Notes: generated by a model from the sequence alone, not told the origin. A DNA stretch of 64,000 nt from Nipponacmea schrenckii (GCA_030562195.1 JAUJPP010000005.1:4398826-4462825), one strand, 5' to 3'; positions 10,838 to 24,826 are shown, numbered from the stretch's first letter. Numbers and translations: made by a program.

Positions 10838-13189
10838 TTTCTCAATATTTTTAATAAGTATATCACAATATATAATCCAGTATGGAATGACTGAAGGCTT
10901 AAAAATGTCCGGAACACATGTTAACACTCTTATATTGGGAATTCCGCAGAGTTTGATTTGAGAAATATCATATAAGCTTATATTGAATGTTCGTGATCAC
11001 TCTAATTTATGGGAATTCAGCTTGATATATCACATAAAGTGTATTGTTTGGAACACATCTTTTCACTCTTACTTTGGGAAATTCAACCGAGTTTTCAATA
11101 TGAACACATCTTACAGCAAAGTTCTTTCAAAACAAACCCCTTTAATTGACACACACTATAGACTTAACCTTCTTGAGGTCAAGTTTATTCTTGAAGCTTA
11201 CTAACTTCATAATATTTATCTAAAATCATATCCAAAAAAATGCTTATTGATCTACTTTTGGCATATACCAGCCTGGATATAGTTACTAATTAACAACATG
11301 ACACCCCTCTATTTTTAATTGAACTCTTCTACACATACATACTTTATTCAATATGAAACTGTATGCATAATGATTGGTAGAGTTCATTTGTAAAATAAGG
11401 GGTGTTTTGTTGTTACCTAGCTTAATATACCGAGTCGTTGGTATAAGTCATATTAGTAAATCTAACTTATTGTTTATTCATAGTTAATCCAGGATTAGGC
11501 TATCCTTTTTAATCTATTGATCCTTTCTTTAATCCCTCCAATTGTTTGATATTCTGTAGGTTTAAAACAATCCAATTAAAGGGACACGATCAATTATAAT
11601 TCTCTTCCTTCAAAACAGTACGCTCCTAAACTTCCTTAGTTTAGGAAATACAGTAACCTGATTGGACAATACAACTAAATTTAAAACCAATTCAAGCAAT
11701 AAACCAATCAGATGAATGAAATAATGAAATCATTTTAAGTTAAGTTTTCCAAACTTAGATCACTGCTGTATAAGAATTGTCCTTATGTTGCCATTAGAGA
11801 CCACAAAAGTTCCTGCTAATTCCTTACGGTCACCCTTCTCAAGACACCTCATGTTACTCAACACTTGAGATTGTCCCATCACCTTGACAAATAGGCATCA
11901 CAAAAAAATCTTATCCCACAATATCAAGAGCTACCTTCAAACCATATCAAATACCTTCAACTTTCTGGCTTTCTATCAAAAACTACTGTTGAATACTGAC
12001 AACACACTGAGAATGACACTGTAAGGATTTGTACAGTCCAAAAGAAATAGTAAAATCATAATCCATGGACAAACAACAACGGTGTCGAAAAACACGGTAC
12101 ATTTATTTATATGTCACACGGCAGATAAATTTCACAAACTGAATTACCAGTCAAATACCAAAATCTAAAAAAACTGTGTACGAATAGAAAAGGAATTTTC
12201 ACACAATTTGTGATATTTTGAAGCTGGCATATATACTCTCTATGTTACACAACACTGCTTGCATCTAAATTTAATCCTGGGCCAGTGCTTTCTGTTGAAA
12301 AGATCACTTCAACCTTACACATTCAATATTAAAATCAAGAATATTTATCTGTCAGTTCAGGTTACTCTTAAAGTCACATCATGTCATATAGTTCAACTGG
12401 GGTTTACACGGCATACATGCATTTTAAACCCGAGGCCACTCTGCCATTAGGTTTGTCGACTTGAAATCCCTTTCGGAGAGTCCATACAACTAATACCTCT
12501 TGATGGCATATCAATATATTTCTTTAGTCAGTTGTTGTGACCTTTGGAAGATTAGTAAAAGAGTGCCTGAAAGTCCAAGAGTCTGATCCACCGCGTCTCG
12601 CCTAGAGTGTTAAGTGATGAAACACTATTATCTGAAGGTATTGGAACATAAGACTACCTTTCACTCAATTTAATAATTCTCTTAAAGTTTATAATACTAC
12701 AGACATTTGGTCTACATTAATAGAACTGGCATATAAGCGTTCCATTATACATTATGTCATGCAAGAAACCTACACAAATATCATGTCAAGTGCTAGAAAC
12801 CTACACAAATATCATATCAAAGACTAGAAAAATGTAATGGTAAGTGCTAGAAACCTACACAAATGTCATGTCAAAGACTAGACAAAGATTATCAAAGACT
12901 AGACAAAGATTACAAAGACTAGACAAAGATTATAACTAGAAGAAATATAACTGCCTAGAAGAAGATCATGCTTAAAAATGGCACGTACCACAAGCCCAAA
13001 GTACATTAGATGACCATATTCTGACCTATAGTGGCTGTAAATAAAGTTAATATTACTACAAGAGAATATGCAGTAGAGATATAGTAATGGGGTATCATAC
13101 ACATAATGTAATTTGAATCTCATTTAACTCCTAACAGTGTATTTACCAATAGTTATAGTATATTAATACTTATACAGTTTAATATACTG

Positions 13190-13690
13190 ATATTTATTCT
13201 ACGACACAAGAAGATATCACTATTTCTATTCTACAACACAAGAAGATATCACTATTTCTATTCTACGACACAAGAAGATATCACTATTTCTATTCTAATC
13301 ACACAAGAAGATATCACTATTTCTATTCATGACACAAGAAGATATCACTATTTCTATTCTACGACACAAGAAGATATCACTATTTCTATTCTACGACACA
13401 AGAAGATATCACTATTTCTATTCTACACACAAGATATCATATTTCTATTCTACGACACAAGAAGATATCACTATTTCTATTCTACGACACAAGAAGATAT
13501 CACTATTTCTATTCTACGACACAAGAAGATATCACTATTTCTATTCTACGACACAAGAAGATATCACTATTTCTATTCTACGACACAAGAAGATATCACT
13601 ATTTCTATTCTACGACACAAGAAGATATCACTATTTCTATTCTACGACACAAGAAGATATCACTATTTCTATTCTATGACACAAGAGGAT
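13190..13690. repeat. Minisatellite, 32-bp unit, about 15 copies
   Basis: The unit is ACGACACAAGAAGATATCAC followed by TATTTCTATTCT. Most copies are identical. The unit length is not a multiple of three, yet one long plus-strand frame runs through because no phase contains a stop. Confidence 0.95.
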
Positions 13691-14399
13691 GACACTATTT
13701 CCCTGTCCTAGAAATAAATTGAGGCATTTCTTCAAGCCTTGTTCAAAAACTTAACTACTCCCTGAGCCAGTGCCTTTTATTGAACAGTAACTTGTTACCT
13801 TTCAATCACCTTAATCATTAATCTAACCAGTACCGGGTCTAAAAGTTTTGCTTATATTTTGCACAACTTAATACACCACTCTGTGCTAGTGCCTTGTATT
13901 GAACAGTAACTTGTTACTTTAAATCACCCTAGTCACTAAAATAAAATTACTGTTAATAAAGGTTTGAAATATCAAGAGAACAATATCATAATAAAAAGAA
14001 GCACAAGATATATGGATATACTATTTCTGACATTTATTAACTCAACATTTCACATATCATAATATCTTTGCTTACAGGTATTACTTGTTCAAAGACTCTT
14101 CAATATAATTCACTGTGAGTATGGTATAAAAAAAAATAAACCTTCTAACTTTACAGATACTGTCACTTTAAACCCAGACTGTGGTCAATATTAAAGAAGA
14201 ACCTTTGATCCCGCACAGAAATTGCATGTGGTGTCGGCACTTTTAACCTTACAGAAAATCCTTTAATTAAAGATAGACTTTTCCCATCAATAATATATAC
14301 AATTCTAATTAACTCCATTTCAAAGACATGTCATTTCTTTCCTATTTTAAATATCACAGCTGGCATTGTCTTGGCATATGTCGAGACGGCACCGCTAGG

Positions 14400-15010
14400 T
14401 TTGTCAACCTGATTTTCAACAACTGACACTGATGTAGGTTTTTAATTTGTTTTTTCATCATTATCAGAAATACAGGTTTTTCCTTGTCAAATTAGGTTTT
14501 CAACCAGGTTTTTAACTTGACAACTTGGTTTTTACTTGACAACGTTACCTGTATGTGTTCTGAAACGTAGTATGTAATAAATTCAGAGGTAGTACATCCA
14601 TATATTCCTTTGTTCTTAAGGTTTTTAACTGTCAATAATGGAGGTTTTCACCCATCAGTGATGCAGGTTTTCAACTATTAGTGATGTAGGTTTTCAACTT
14701 GGTTTTTCATCATCAGTGATACAGGTTTTGCCCTGTCATTGTAGGTTTTCAACCTGTTTTTCAACTATTAGTGATGTAGGTTTAAATTTGGTTTCCAATC
14801 ATCAGTGATGCAGGTTTTGCTCTGTCAATGTAGGTTTTCAATCTAGTTTCCAGCTGTCATTAATGAAGGTTTCGCCCATGAGTGATGCAGGTTTTCAAAC
14901 TGGTTTCCCATCATCAGTGATGTAGGTTTTTCAACCTGATTTTCAACTGTCTGTCATGAAGGTTTTCAACCTGTTTTCCCCTGTCAGTGATGCAGGGTTT
15001 TCAAAAAGTT
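14400..15010. repeat. Degenerate repeat rich in CAGGTTTTCAAC
   Basis: Irregular copies of ATCAGTGATGCAGGTTTTCAA alternate with AACCTGGTTTTCAACTGTCA variants. The period is ragged, so this is an old array. Confidence 0.75.
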
Positions 15011-15389
15011 TTCAACCATCAAAAATTAACAAAGAATTCAATTGTCTATCATCAAAGATATCACTGCAAATGATGTCATCGGCACTCTTATCAAACTGAG
15101 CTACAACCCTCCCCAAATGGAATCGTCAATTCAATTCAATCACCCTTGGTACCATTTCAATGAAAGAAAAAATCTATCTATTCTGAAGAAAGCTTTACAA
15201 AATGGTAGAAATTAATCAGAATAAGAATGGTCCAGGCTAATTGGATTAAATCAATTCTTGTCTCTAATGGAATAAATTTGAATTAATACCATCCTTTCAT
15301 TTGATACTATTTTGTATTATCATAAATCAATCAATAACTAAAAATCTAAAAAGACCTATAGTGCTACTTCCTTGTTTAACCTAGCGAAG

Positions 15390-16330
15390 CTACTTTTTCT
15401 ACCTCCAAATGAAGAGCACTTAGCAACTTAACTTTACAAAATATTTTCAAACCAACACTATGATTTCGGTGCACTTTTTCTACCTCCAATAAAAAGAGCA
15501 CTTAGCAACTTAGCTTTACAAAATATTTTCAAACCAACTCTATGATTTCTTTGAACTTTTTCTACCTCCAAAAAAAGAGCACTTAGCAACTTAGCTTTAA
15601 CAAAATATTAGCAAACCAACACTATGATTCCTTTGCACTTTTACTACCTCCAAATAAAGAGAACTTAGAAACTTAGCTTAATTCAGCATCACAAAATATT
15701 TGAAATCTAAAAACATGATTCCAAATAAAGATCACTTAGCAACGATGCTGATGTCAGAATTACAAAACTTCAAAAATAACACTTCTGAAATTCAAAACCG
15801 AAATCTTCACAATAATTTTTACTGACACTTGTTAAATCTATTGACATTTGAACTTTTCTATCTCCAAATGAAGAGCACTTCAGCAACAAAGCAGAAATCA
15901 TTATTCAGTTTACCGTTACTCACTTCTCAAATTTTTACATTAATTAATACTGTCATATATACGGTCTGCTCACATATAAACTTTTCAACCTCCAAATGAA
16001 GAGCACTTAGCAACATAGGTGAGTTCAGCATCACAAAATATTTGAAAACAAACGCTATACTGGTAATTCACTTGCAATATTCTAGAACAGAAATCATTGC
16101 ATTGAAATTCACATTAGGTAATTCTACCATATCTGCATACAACATGAACTTTCCAACCTCCAAATGAAGAGCACATAGAAACGGAATGAAATTCAGCATC
16201 ATTGATAATTCACTTGCAATATTCTAGAACAGAAATCATTGCATTGAAATCCCCATTCAGATATCTGTTTAAACATGAACTTTTCAACCTCCAAATGAAG
16301 AGCACTTAGAAACGAAGCTGAATTCAGCAT
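15390..16330. repeat. Degenerate 100-150-bp tandem repeat
   Basis: The phrase ACCTCCAAATGAAGAGCACT (or a close variant) returns about eight times, followed by TAGCAACTTAGCTT or an equivalent. The region 16.05-16.26 kb holds a more exact duplication around CTTGCAATATTCTAGAACAG. Confidence 0.8.
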
Positions 16331-16589
16331 CAATAAACTGACCTTGTGTAAGTTGATTTGTATTCATTCGTCAAGTTCCTTGTCACTCTTATTGACACTG
16401 GATTTGATATATTATTCTAGAAATATTATAGACATTTTCATATAAATCTGATCCTAAATCTAACTTCAGGCTATGGACAACTGTGGCTTAACGTTTTAAT
16501 CAGAATCAATTGTTCACTTTGAAATTTGTTGATTGAAAGAAGTATGCTATCAAATAGATCATATTTATTTGCATATTTATACTTAAATT

Positions 16590-16810
16590 ATTTTTTCAAT
16601 ACTTATATTTATATTTCATTTTGAATACTTGATGATACTTTACTTTCAATACTTATATTTATATTTCATTTTGAATACTTGAATGATACTTTACTTTCAA
16701 TACTTATATTTATATTTCATTTTGAATACTTGAATGATACTTCACCTTCAATACTTCATTTTGAATACTTGAAAAATACCTTGTTTTCAATACTTGAACA
16801 ATACATTGTT
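16590..16810. repeat. Tandem repeat, about 58-bp unit
   Basis: TTTCAATACTTATATTTATA followed by TTTCATTTTGAATACTTGAA recurs three times intact, then shortened copies. Confidence 0.85.
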
Positions 16811-17079
16811 TACAATACTAATGTTTATTCTTTATTTATTTTTTTGCAGATCTAAAGTCCAAATTTTGATAAACCACAAAGAAAAGAAACCATATTTAAA
16901 GCTTGCAATAATATAAAAATCCGTAAATGGAACTACACATTTTAATTGTTTTCGAACATCAATATACTTTTTTTTGTATGAAATGTTAAAAGTCTTCGAT
17001 TACTTTATCATAATTAATGTCAAAGGCTGAATTATTGGGGATTTTTAAAAAACTTGTATTTCATGATAAAAGCAGGACA

Positions 17080-17300
17080 ATATAACAGCCGGGTGTTATA
17101 ACAGCCGGGCATTATAACAGCAGGGCAATATAACAGCCGGGCGTTATAACAACAGGGCAGTATAACAGCAGGACATTATAACAGCAGTGGCGGATTATAA
17201 CAGCAGGGCATTATAACAGCAGGGATTATAACAGCCGAGCATTATAACAGAAGGGCATTATAACAGCAGGGCATTATAACAGCAGGGCATTATAACTATG
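17080..17300. repeat. Minisatellite GGGCATTATAACAGCA
   Basis: About 14 copies of a 15-16-bp unit with variants (CCGGGCATTATAACAG, AGGGCAATATAACAGC). Confidence 0.9.
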
Positions 17301-17649
17301 AAATATAAAACAACAACTGTTATAAAGTTCAAAGGAGGTAGTTAATTTCTCGCTTAGACTGTGTAAAAATATCACGATCAGGTTTAGCACCATTAAACCA
17401 TTCTCAAATCGTGATTATATTTTATATTTAGAAATTGGTTTGAGGTGAAGAACAATTTGGTAAAATCGTGATGCTGTTTTATATCCCAAGACCTAACACA
17501 TTTCCATAGCAACCTTCATCAATGACAAGGGGAAATGGATTAATATAAGCTTCAGCTTCTTTCCAAAACCATATATACAAATGCATGTATTAAGGCTACT
17601 ATTTGCAAATTTTGAATACATATTGTTAAAAAAAATAATAGAAGGGACA

Positions 17650-17750
17650 CCAAAATTCCAAAATTTCATCTCGACCTATGTTGGGATTGAACCCTTGACC
17701 TTCAGGTTAGCAAACAAGTGCCTAACTGACTGAGTCACCGCAGCCTCCTA
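17650..17750 (-). mobile_element. SINE, tRNA-head fragment
   Basis: On the minus strand this copy keeps the A box (GACTCAGTCAGTTAGGCAC), the B box (GGGTTCAATCCC) and the first bases of the body. It matches the head of the 29330-29704 element; the body and tail are absent. Confidence 0.8.
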
Positions 17751-17889
17751 TAATAACACAGGGGAAACTTCACCATTCATGTAATAAACATTTATATTTG
17801 ACTATCAACACGAAACCAGATGCCAAACAAAATAAATAGAAACTAATAGATATATAAACACAGATACATAAAGCCTATAGTTGAGGAAA

Positions 17890-18370
17890 GATGGTTTGCA
17901 TACTTTCTTTACAATGTCTTATACCTTGACTGCAATAGCCACCTTTTATTGTATAATTTTCACAATGTCAAGTTACTACAAATTTCATACTTATACCTTG
18001 ACTGCAATAGCAACTATTCTTGAATCATCTTCACAATGTCAAGTTATTACAAACTCATCTTATACATCTTCACCCAAAGTCAGATATAACAAACTTATCT
18101 TATAACATTGCTCAAAATAAGCTTCAACTTCACCAATATCATCTTACAATGTCAAGCTATTACAAACTTCATCTTATACATGCTTGACAATGCAAAATAT
18201 CACAATATACTTATACCTTGACTTTTACAAATTTTCTGTAACATCTTCACAATGTCAAGTTATTACAACCTTCATACTTATACCTTGACTGCAATAGTCA
18301 CCTTTCTTGAATCATCTCTTTACTATATCAAGCTATTACAAACTAGGTCTTATACCTTGACCAAATCAGA
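17890..18370. repeat. Repeat: TATACCTTGACTGCAATAGC units
   Basis: Units pair TTCACAATGTCAAGTTATTA with CTTATACCTTGACTGCAATA at irregular spacing, about five times. A single copy of the same unit occurs in the 3' UTR of the TDRD7-like gene at 51.65-51.71 kb. Confidence 0.8.
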
Positions 18371-18534
18371 ATCTAACACATTTTATAACATTTTGCTCAA
18401 AAACCTTCAAATCTCCCAAGATATTTCGAAAGAAATTAATAACACCTAAAGTTGACTGGAAAATATCACAAAAAATCCTTGACTTTTACAGAATTTTCTG
18501 ACAAAAGTGCCAATATTCTGCTTATTCTGAGAAT

Positions 18535-19540
18535 AACACAGACTGTTTTGACAGGAGTTCCTGACAATGATGCCAATTTGTCAAACCACTCATAATTCTA
18601 AAAAAATTTGATAAAAGACACATTTTGAATACGAAAAATAAACAAATTTTGCCCAAGAAAGGATGTGATTTTTTCTCTTAAAAATTATAAACAATCACAA
18701 AAAAGAAAAGAAACTTATCCAAGACGTGAATTTGATGTAATTTTATCCCCCAAAAAATTCCTCAATCTTTATATCCAAATTCTGACACAAAAGACAATCT
18801 CAAAATGATTTAAAATCCACTCAAATTCCAACCATCTGGAGAAAAGCTCCTGAACCGAGCCTTCCAGACAGTGCCAATGTGTCTTTGAGATATTTTCTCA
18901 ATTTAGAAAAATCCATCAAAGGCCATTAAAGGCAATTACTCTATTTTAAGAAAATACACAGAATCACCACAGCAACAGAAATTCTGAAATTTTAAATTCA
19001 AAAAATGAAGCCAATTTAGCCAAATGGAATGATCAATACTGAACAGAACGAGCTTAATTTTAAAATATGATGTTTTTCTTCAACCCAAATAGTTATATAT
19101 GAACTATAATATATAAATTTACAATTCCAAACAACAATTCCTGAATATAATGTTCCTGGTAATGATGCCAATTTGACCATAAAATGGAATAAGCCCATAA
19201 ATAAAGAAAATATATTTGAAATCCCCAATAGTATATAAAAAGTATATCATAAAAGATACTTATTAATAACAATCATATTCCTACCACAATAGATTAAATT
19301 TCCAATTCCAAAATACAAATTCCTGAAGACAATATTCCTGGCAATGATGCCAATTTGAATGAAGATCATAATGGTTATATCCGGCATTGAACTATGAATA
19401 ATAATTTTCTAAAATTCTAAAAAACCAACCAAAAATATACCACAATATAATAAACTATATATAAATTTCCTATTCCGAAAAAATAATTCCAGAAAACAAT
19501 ATTCCTGGCAATGATGCCAATTTGAAAGATGATTGTAAAG
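18535..19540. repeat. Diverged 150-200-bp repeat
   Basis: TTCCTGGCAATGATGCCAAT or a close variant recurs near 18560, 19150, 19335 and 19505, each time after an ATTCC-AAAA-AATTCC block. Confidence 0.7.
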
Positions 19541-19689
19541 GTATCACAGTGTAATGGTATCTAGTTAATTATATCCTTTTCACAGTCAAGTCAGAAACCA
19601 AGTAATGAAAACAATAACTGGTGTAACACAAGAAATCAATTTAAAGTCAGCTGGTATAGATAGGTGGCTGACTGTTAGTTTATTACCTT

Positions 19690-20055
19690 TAACACAGGCA
19701 TTGGTTCGAGTGTTCAAACACAGGCATTGGTTCGAGTGTTCAAACACAGGCATTGGTTCGAGTATTAAAACACAGGCATTGGTAAGAGTATTAAAACGAA
19801 GGCATGGGTTAGAGTTTCAATATACATGAACACAGGCACTGGTAAAGGAATTGGTTAGAGTTATTAAAATAAGCTGACATGTACACAGGCACTGGTAAGA
19901 TCTTAAATATACATGTACAAAGGCATAAGTTAAGAGCTTAAAAATATATGTACACAGGCATCAGTTACAGTATTAATATACATGTATAGGCATTGATACA
20001 GGCATTGGTACAGGAGGCAATGGTAGAGGCATTGGTTAGAGCAATGCCTCATTGG
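19690..20055. repeat. Minisatellite ACACAGGCATTGGTTCGAG
   Basis: About four ordered copies of a 27-bp unit decay into scattered ACACAGGCA blocks. Confidence 0.85.
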
Positions 20056-20274
20056 TTGCACTCTTTGTAATTAGAAAGATCTTACAATATATCAAATTAA
20101 TCCGATTGCCAAGGGCATGTTCAATCAATGGACAACTTCCTGACAATTCTGACCACACTCGAGATCTATCAACATCAATCAATCTAATTGATTTATAATT
20201 TGAACTTTCAGGATAACAGGACCAATCAAATCAACTGAACAGAGATTTTAAATATGCTTACTCTGCATTTTGTT

Positions 20275-20345
20275 GTCTCCTCCAAACAACTAGTCTAGTC
20301 AGCCTGCATCATTGACAGGGGGACAAGACTTTGACTGAAGTCGAT
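20275..20345 (-). mobile_element. SINE body fragment
   Basis: Contains the GTC-AGCCTGCATCATTGACAGGGG block found in the body of the full SINE (CCTGCATCACTGACACAGGGG), following an AACTAG segment. Short and diverged. Confidence 0.5.
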
Positions 20346-22305
20346 CATCTAAAAAACAGAAGCAGAAGAAATTCTGTAATCAATCCGCCTTACACAGTGT
20401 AACACTCATAAAAATATAAATGAAAAGGCATTTGGGATATTACCATATTGGATATCATAATTAAATAGAAGATAATACAAGGCAATACGCCATATAAATA
20501 TCATAGTCATTAATCAAGAGTTAACTCCCCTGAGAGCCATTTTGACGGGTAAAAAAATCTATATTTTATTTGGTTGGAGAATTGAAATCTTCATGATTAT
20601 TTGTCTTTGTGACAGGTTAAAGCAAACGAATGTCAGAAGCAAATGTATATATCCACGGCCACCTTGAAAACTCATTTTAATTCGTTATATTAATGATGAT
20701 GGTGTGTTCTAATCTCAGTCAGAATGAGATTGAGAAAGTCAACTTCTATTTCCAGTTGTTTCAAATTTGAACTTCTGAGGCCATCTTGAAAACATACTTT
20801 GCTTGTCGAACTAATGGTGATTGTGGATTCTTAGCTCAGTCGGAATGAGACTGAGATTGTCAACTTCAATTTCAAGTGTCTTCATTTTGTTTTTGGTATT
20901 AATTGATGATTAAGAAGACAACATTTAGGCAATATGAACTCTCCCAAAAAGGTTGGCGCTAAGATGGAATCAGGTTTACCGGTACCTAAAGGCTTTATAA
21001 GTAGGCCTACTATAATAATGAGTCAATTATATCAGACAATTGTCTAAGACAGTATTTCTTTTTCAAGATCGGTTGCTTAGCAACACTAAAATTGTCAGCG
21101 ATAATGAATGCATAAATTTAGATCCTTCCGGTAAATTGTTGCTTAGTAACACATTTAAAAGTTAAGTTTTGTTAGTGAAATAAGCTGAAATTTAGTGATT
21201 TCCATGTCGTAAATTTAATCCTGGACTGGGTAATGTACCTTGTGATGTCTTTCTACTTCCTGATTTATAGATAATCCCACATTGTATCGTACCTCGTCAC
21301 CTTAAGACTAGGGAGAATTAGTTTTTAATTAACTTCTACCATTAGTTCTAGAACATATTAACTATTTACAAGTTAATCTTTATTACTATCTGCTAATACC
21401 TTCATCATCATTACTTCAGCTCTTCACAAGGAGGTAAATTTCTACTGCTTCAGCCATTTTGCTCCTCCAGAAAATTTAAACTATGGGATTGATTCGCTAT
21501 TTCAAAGGTTGATTTGGGTCTTATTAATATGTAGGCCTAAATTTTGATCTTAAATATGTATGTAAATAGTCTTCTGAAGTACTAGCACTAGAAATATACA
21601 GAAATCAAATGGCGAACCTTATCCCTTTTAATCAAGAGGTCAACTATCGTGATCACAACCTTCTACTTCTTTGATTCCTTCTTTCATTTGTCCTTCACTA
21701 AACCAAAGATTAATCTTAATTTAATCTATTCTATTCCAGGACAAAATAAAAACAGTTTTGATGGATGCTTCATTTTGGCACCATGTTTACCATTCTTACT
21801 ATTCAGAATTTCTCAAGAGCTGCCATTCAAAACAAGAAGCCATTATCAATGAAATCTTTTTGGCGCCATATTGAACACCGTTTTCTTCCATCAAAATTTA
21901 TTGACTGTTTTAATCTTAGTTTTATGTTTGTCCCGCTAATGCATTTCTTGTTTAGAGAGTAAGTTATCATGAGCTTTTGATTGGCTAATATAAATAGATG
22001 GCCAATCATAATCCTAGGATTTTGTCCGCTAATCCAGTTTAATGGGGCATTAAAATGTACTTAATGTCAAAAACATCATGGAACTTTTGGATCAATTGAA
22101 AGAAAACAGTAAATAGTCTTCTCTGACAGCTTTTTAAAATCTTAACAGTTTTTTTGGGAAGAAGTTTAACTTCAGAGAAAACAGAGAAAAACAGACTTAA
22201 AATTTGACAGGTTGATTATTAAATATTATTTGTACTTGTTCTTAAAGCGATATTGCGTCTTAGAATGAACATAAAATAAAAATTCTGAAAAATGGTCCAT
22301 ATGAG

Positions 22306-22726
22306 TACTGTAAGGCTACAAATTATTGCGAGATAGAAATTAATGCGTTAAATGCGACCTATCCGCGATCGCATTAATTTGTATCCGCATTTTTAAATAC
22401 ATATTCCCAAGTTTATGGAGTTAAAATATGGCTGACATTAGTGAACATCAATTTAAGTATTTAATTGAGACCGGGCGGGATTAAGTAATTAGGTAATTAT
22501 CTCTAAATTTGAAGCTGATTAGTAATCAATGACGTTAAAAAACAAAAGATTTTCACACCTGACTATTTAAAGATAAAATCTTGATCATTGTTCATGGGTT
22601 CATTCATTAATCACTTTAGAATTTTGATGATATTAAAAAATGCGACACCTATCGCAGATCGCATTAATTTGTACTCGCATTTTAGTATCTATACCCCATA
22701 TCGCATTAATTTCTAGCCTTACAGTA
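22306..22726. mobile_element. Terminal-inverted-repeat element (MITE-like), 421 bp
   Basis: The left end TACTGTAAGGCTACAAATTA and the right end, read on the other strand, TACTGTAAGGCTAGAAATTA form an inverted repeat of about 25 bp with two mismatches. If the element starts at CTGTAAGG, a TA dinucleotide flanks both sides, as in Tc1/mariner-type insertions. A second, subterminal motif (GATCGCATTAATTTGTA) occurs in both halves at about 22367 and 22657. No transposase; non-autonomous. Confidence 0.8.
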
Positions 22727-23184
22727 TACATTCATCGGTATATATTGCTATGTAAGAAAGACATCTTATTCAACTGTGTAGGCTATGAACTAAATTATGT
22801 TATGAAAAGAGTAAAGCAGAAGAAAAAAAAAAGCAAAGAGAAAAAATTCAATTAAGATGAAATGAAATAGAGTTTTACATCATGTTCTTCTCAACCTTTA
22901 TTGTATTGTGATAATATAGAATTGGTTCTTGACATTTACTGCGAGACTAATGTTTCACCATAGAGAGAGAATCGTAACAATTTAACCTCCACAATTGAAG
23001 AACAAGTGTTAAAATACTAGCAGTAAAGTAGAAATATTGAAGGTTAATAAATAACAGAGTTTTATTGGCTGTAAACAGTTTCAAGTGGCAGTGTGGCCAG
23101 AATGAAAATAGAATGAATAATGGTCTTTCAAGTTTCTCCTGCATTTTTGGGGTTAAGATTTATGACGGTGAACTTTAACCTAAT

Positions 23185-23530
23185 GCAGTGGTGCAATGAG
23201 GGCAATTTTTGTTACCAAGGACAACTGCATGAACAAACTAGAGATTTCCACTTGAGGGTTCTTTAACATGCGAAGCCTGTTGGGCATGGTGCCTCAGTTT
23301 ATTGTCCCATCCAAACGACTAGACCCTTTTTCCTTATCTAAATGACATTATACAGTGTACAGTGTGTAGTGAGGGAATTTTTATCCAAGGACAGTGACAA
23401 AAGCCTACCGTACTATTTTTTATTTCCATGTCAGGGATCTTAAAGGGCAGAGTCTGTAGCTGCGAGGGCCTCGGTTAAGAGTCCTATCAGAACAACTAGA
23501 CACCATTTCCAAGCCCATCAAAACTATATC
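23185..23530 (-). mobile_element. Two diverged SINE body copies in tandem
   Basis: The series CAATGAGGG-AATTTT, CCAAGGACA, CTTTAA-TGC and TCGGTTTATTGTCCCATCC-AACGACTAGA appears twice (23185-23340 and 23345-23530). Both match the body of the full SINE at 29.3-29.7 kb. A 3' block (GAGTTTTACATC) lies at 22.87 kb. Confidence 0.7.
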
Positions 23531-24589
23531 ATTGATTGGGGCAATATGGGGGAATATTGGCCTCATTAACTCCATAAGACATATGAGAGCTCAGAAAGTA
23601 GAGGAGTCCATCTTTAAACCAGAAGAAAATAAATCAGTTTAGAAGAGACTGCCAAGACAGTGGCATTATGCCTATGCTTTTTTAGATATTCAACTGTCGA
23701 AGACTGTTAAAACATATGAGCCCCATGTTGCAAGTGGTACCAATATGAGTAATCTATATAATTTGAGATTTATAGAAGCAAGGGAACCCATCTTTAAATC
23801 AATCTATTAGAAGAAAATAATTAGTATTAGACATTGGAATGGTCTAGACAACAAGACCTTCAGGAAATTACATAGTGTCAGTAATATACAATAACATGTG
23901 ATGGTGCCACAATCTCCAGGATTTCAGGAACCCTAAATCATTCCTGACAATCTCAAACGCTTCTCACTAAACAGAAGATTGGAAATGACAACTTAAGTCC
24001 AAGTCTAGAAAGAGCTCAATAAATCAATCGAGATTCTATTCAAGAATTGAAAAGTGCTACAGTTGACACTAGCTAATAGAGCTCAAGCTCACCTTGATCT
24101 GTAACACTTTTTAAAAAGACATTCTGTCATTCAGTCTATCATCAATCAAATTCTATTCAAGGTCACTAAGTTATTGAGAATTGAAAAGTGCTACAGTTGA
24201 CACTAGCTCATAGCGCTCAAGCTCACCTTGATCTGTAACACTTTTCAATAAGACAATTTCTGCCATTCAGTCAATAATCAATCAAAGGCATTGATAAAAA
24301 ATTTCTTCACTATATCAAGATCATCGATGGTTTCTTTTAGCATTATTCCAATTAGCTATAAGATGTCTGCGATTCCTGCGATTCTATAAAAGTTAATCTG
24401 TTTTTAATTCCTTTAGCATTCCTTGGTCAGTCTGGATTCAAAAGTGTCAAGCAAATTAAGGAAGGTTAATCTTGATGAGGTGGCCCAGGGGAATAAGTGA
24501 AGGTTTATAATGAAAGTCCATAGAGAGTCCTATGATCATTACAAACAATGATAGTAAATCAAATTGTTTCCAATCAATCCTGGAGGGAC

Positions 24590-24826
24590 GGAGATCGTCC
24601 AGTAGAGGTACGGTCATTAAGTCAGTGTCTAGATCATCCAGTAGAGGTACAGTCATTAAGTCAGTGTCTAGATCGTTCAGTAGAGGTACGGTCATTAAGT
24701 CAGTGTCTAGATCATCCAGTAGAGGTACAGTCATCAAGTCAGTGTCTAGATCGTCCAGTAGAGGTACGGTCATTAAGTCAGTGTCTAGATCATCCAGTAG
24801 AGGTACAGTCATTAAGTCAGTGTCTT
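24590..24826. repeat. Minisatellite, 39-bp unit, 6 copies
   Basis: The unit begins AGATCGTCCAGTAGAGGTAC and alternates two sub-variants (ATCATCCAG/GTACAG and ATCGTCCAG/GTACGG), so the higher-order period is 78 bp. Because 39 is a multiple of three, several frames stay open on both strands. I see no promoter, splice site or flanking coding sequence. Confidence 0.95.

Noticed and set aside
20240..20345. Possible minus-strand exon with GTAAGC donor
   Set aside because: All three frames contain stops, and most of it matches the SINE body; at best a 5' UTR exon.
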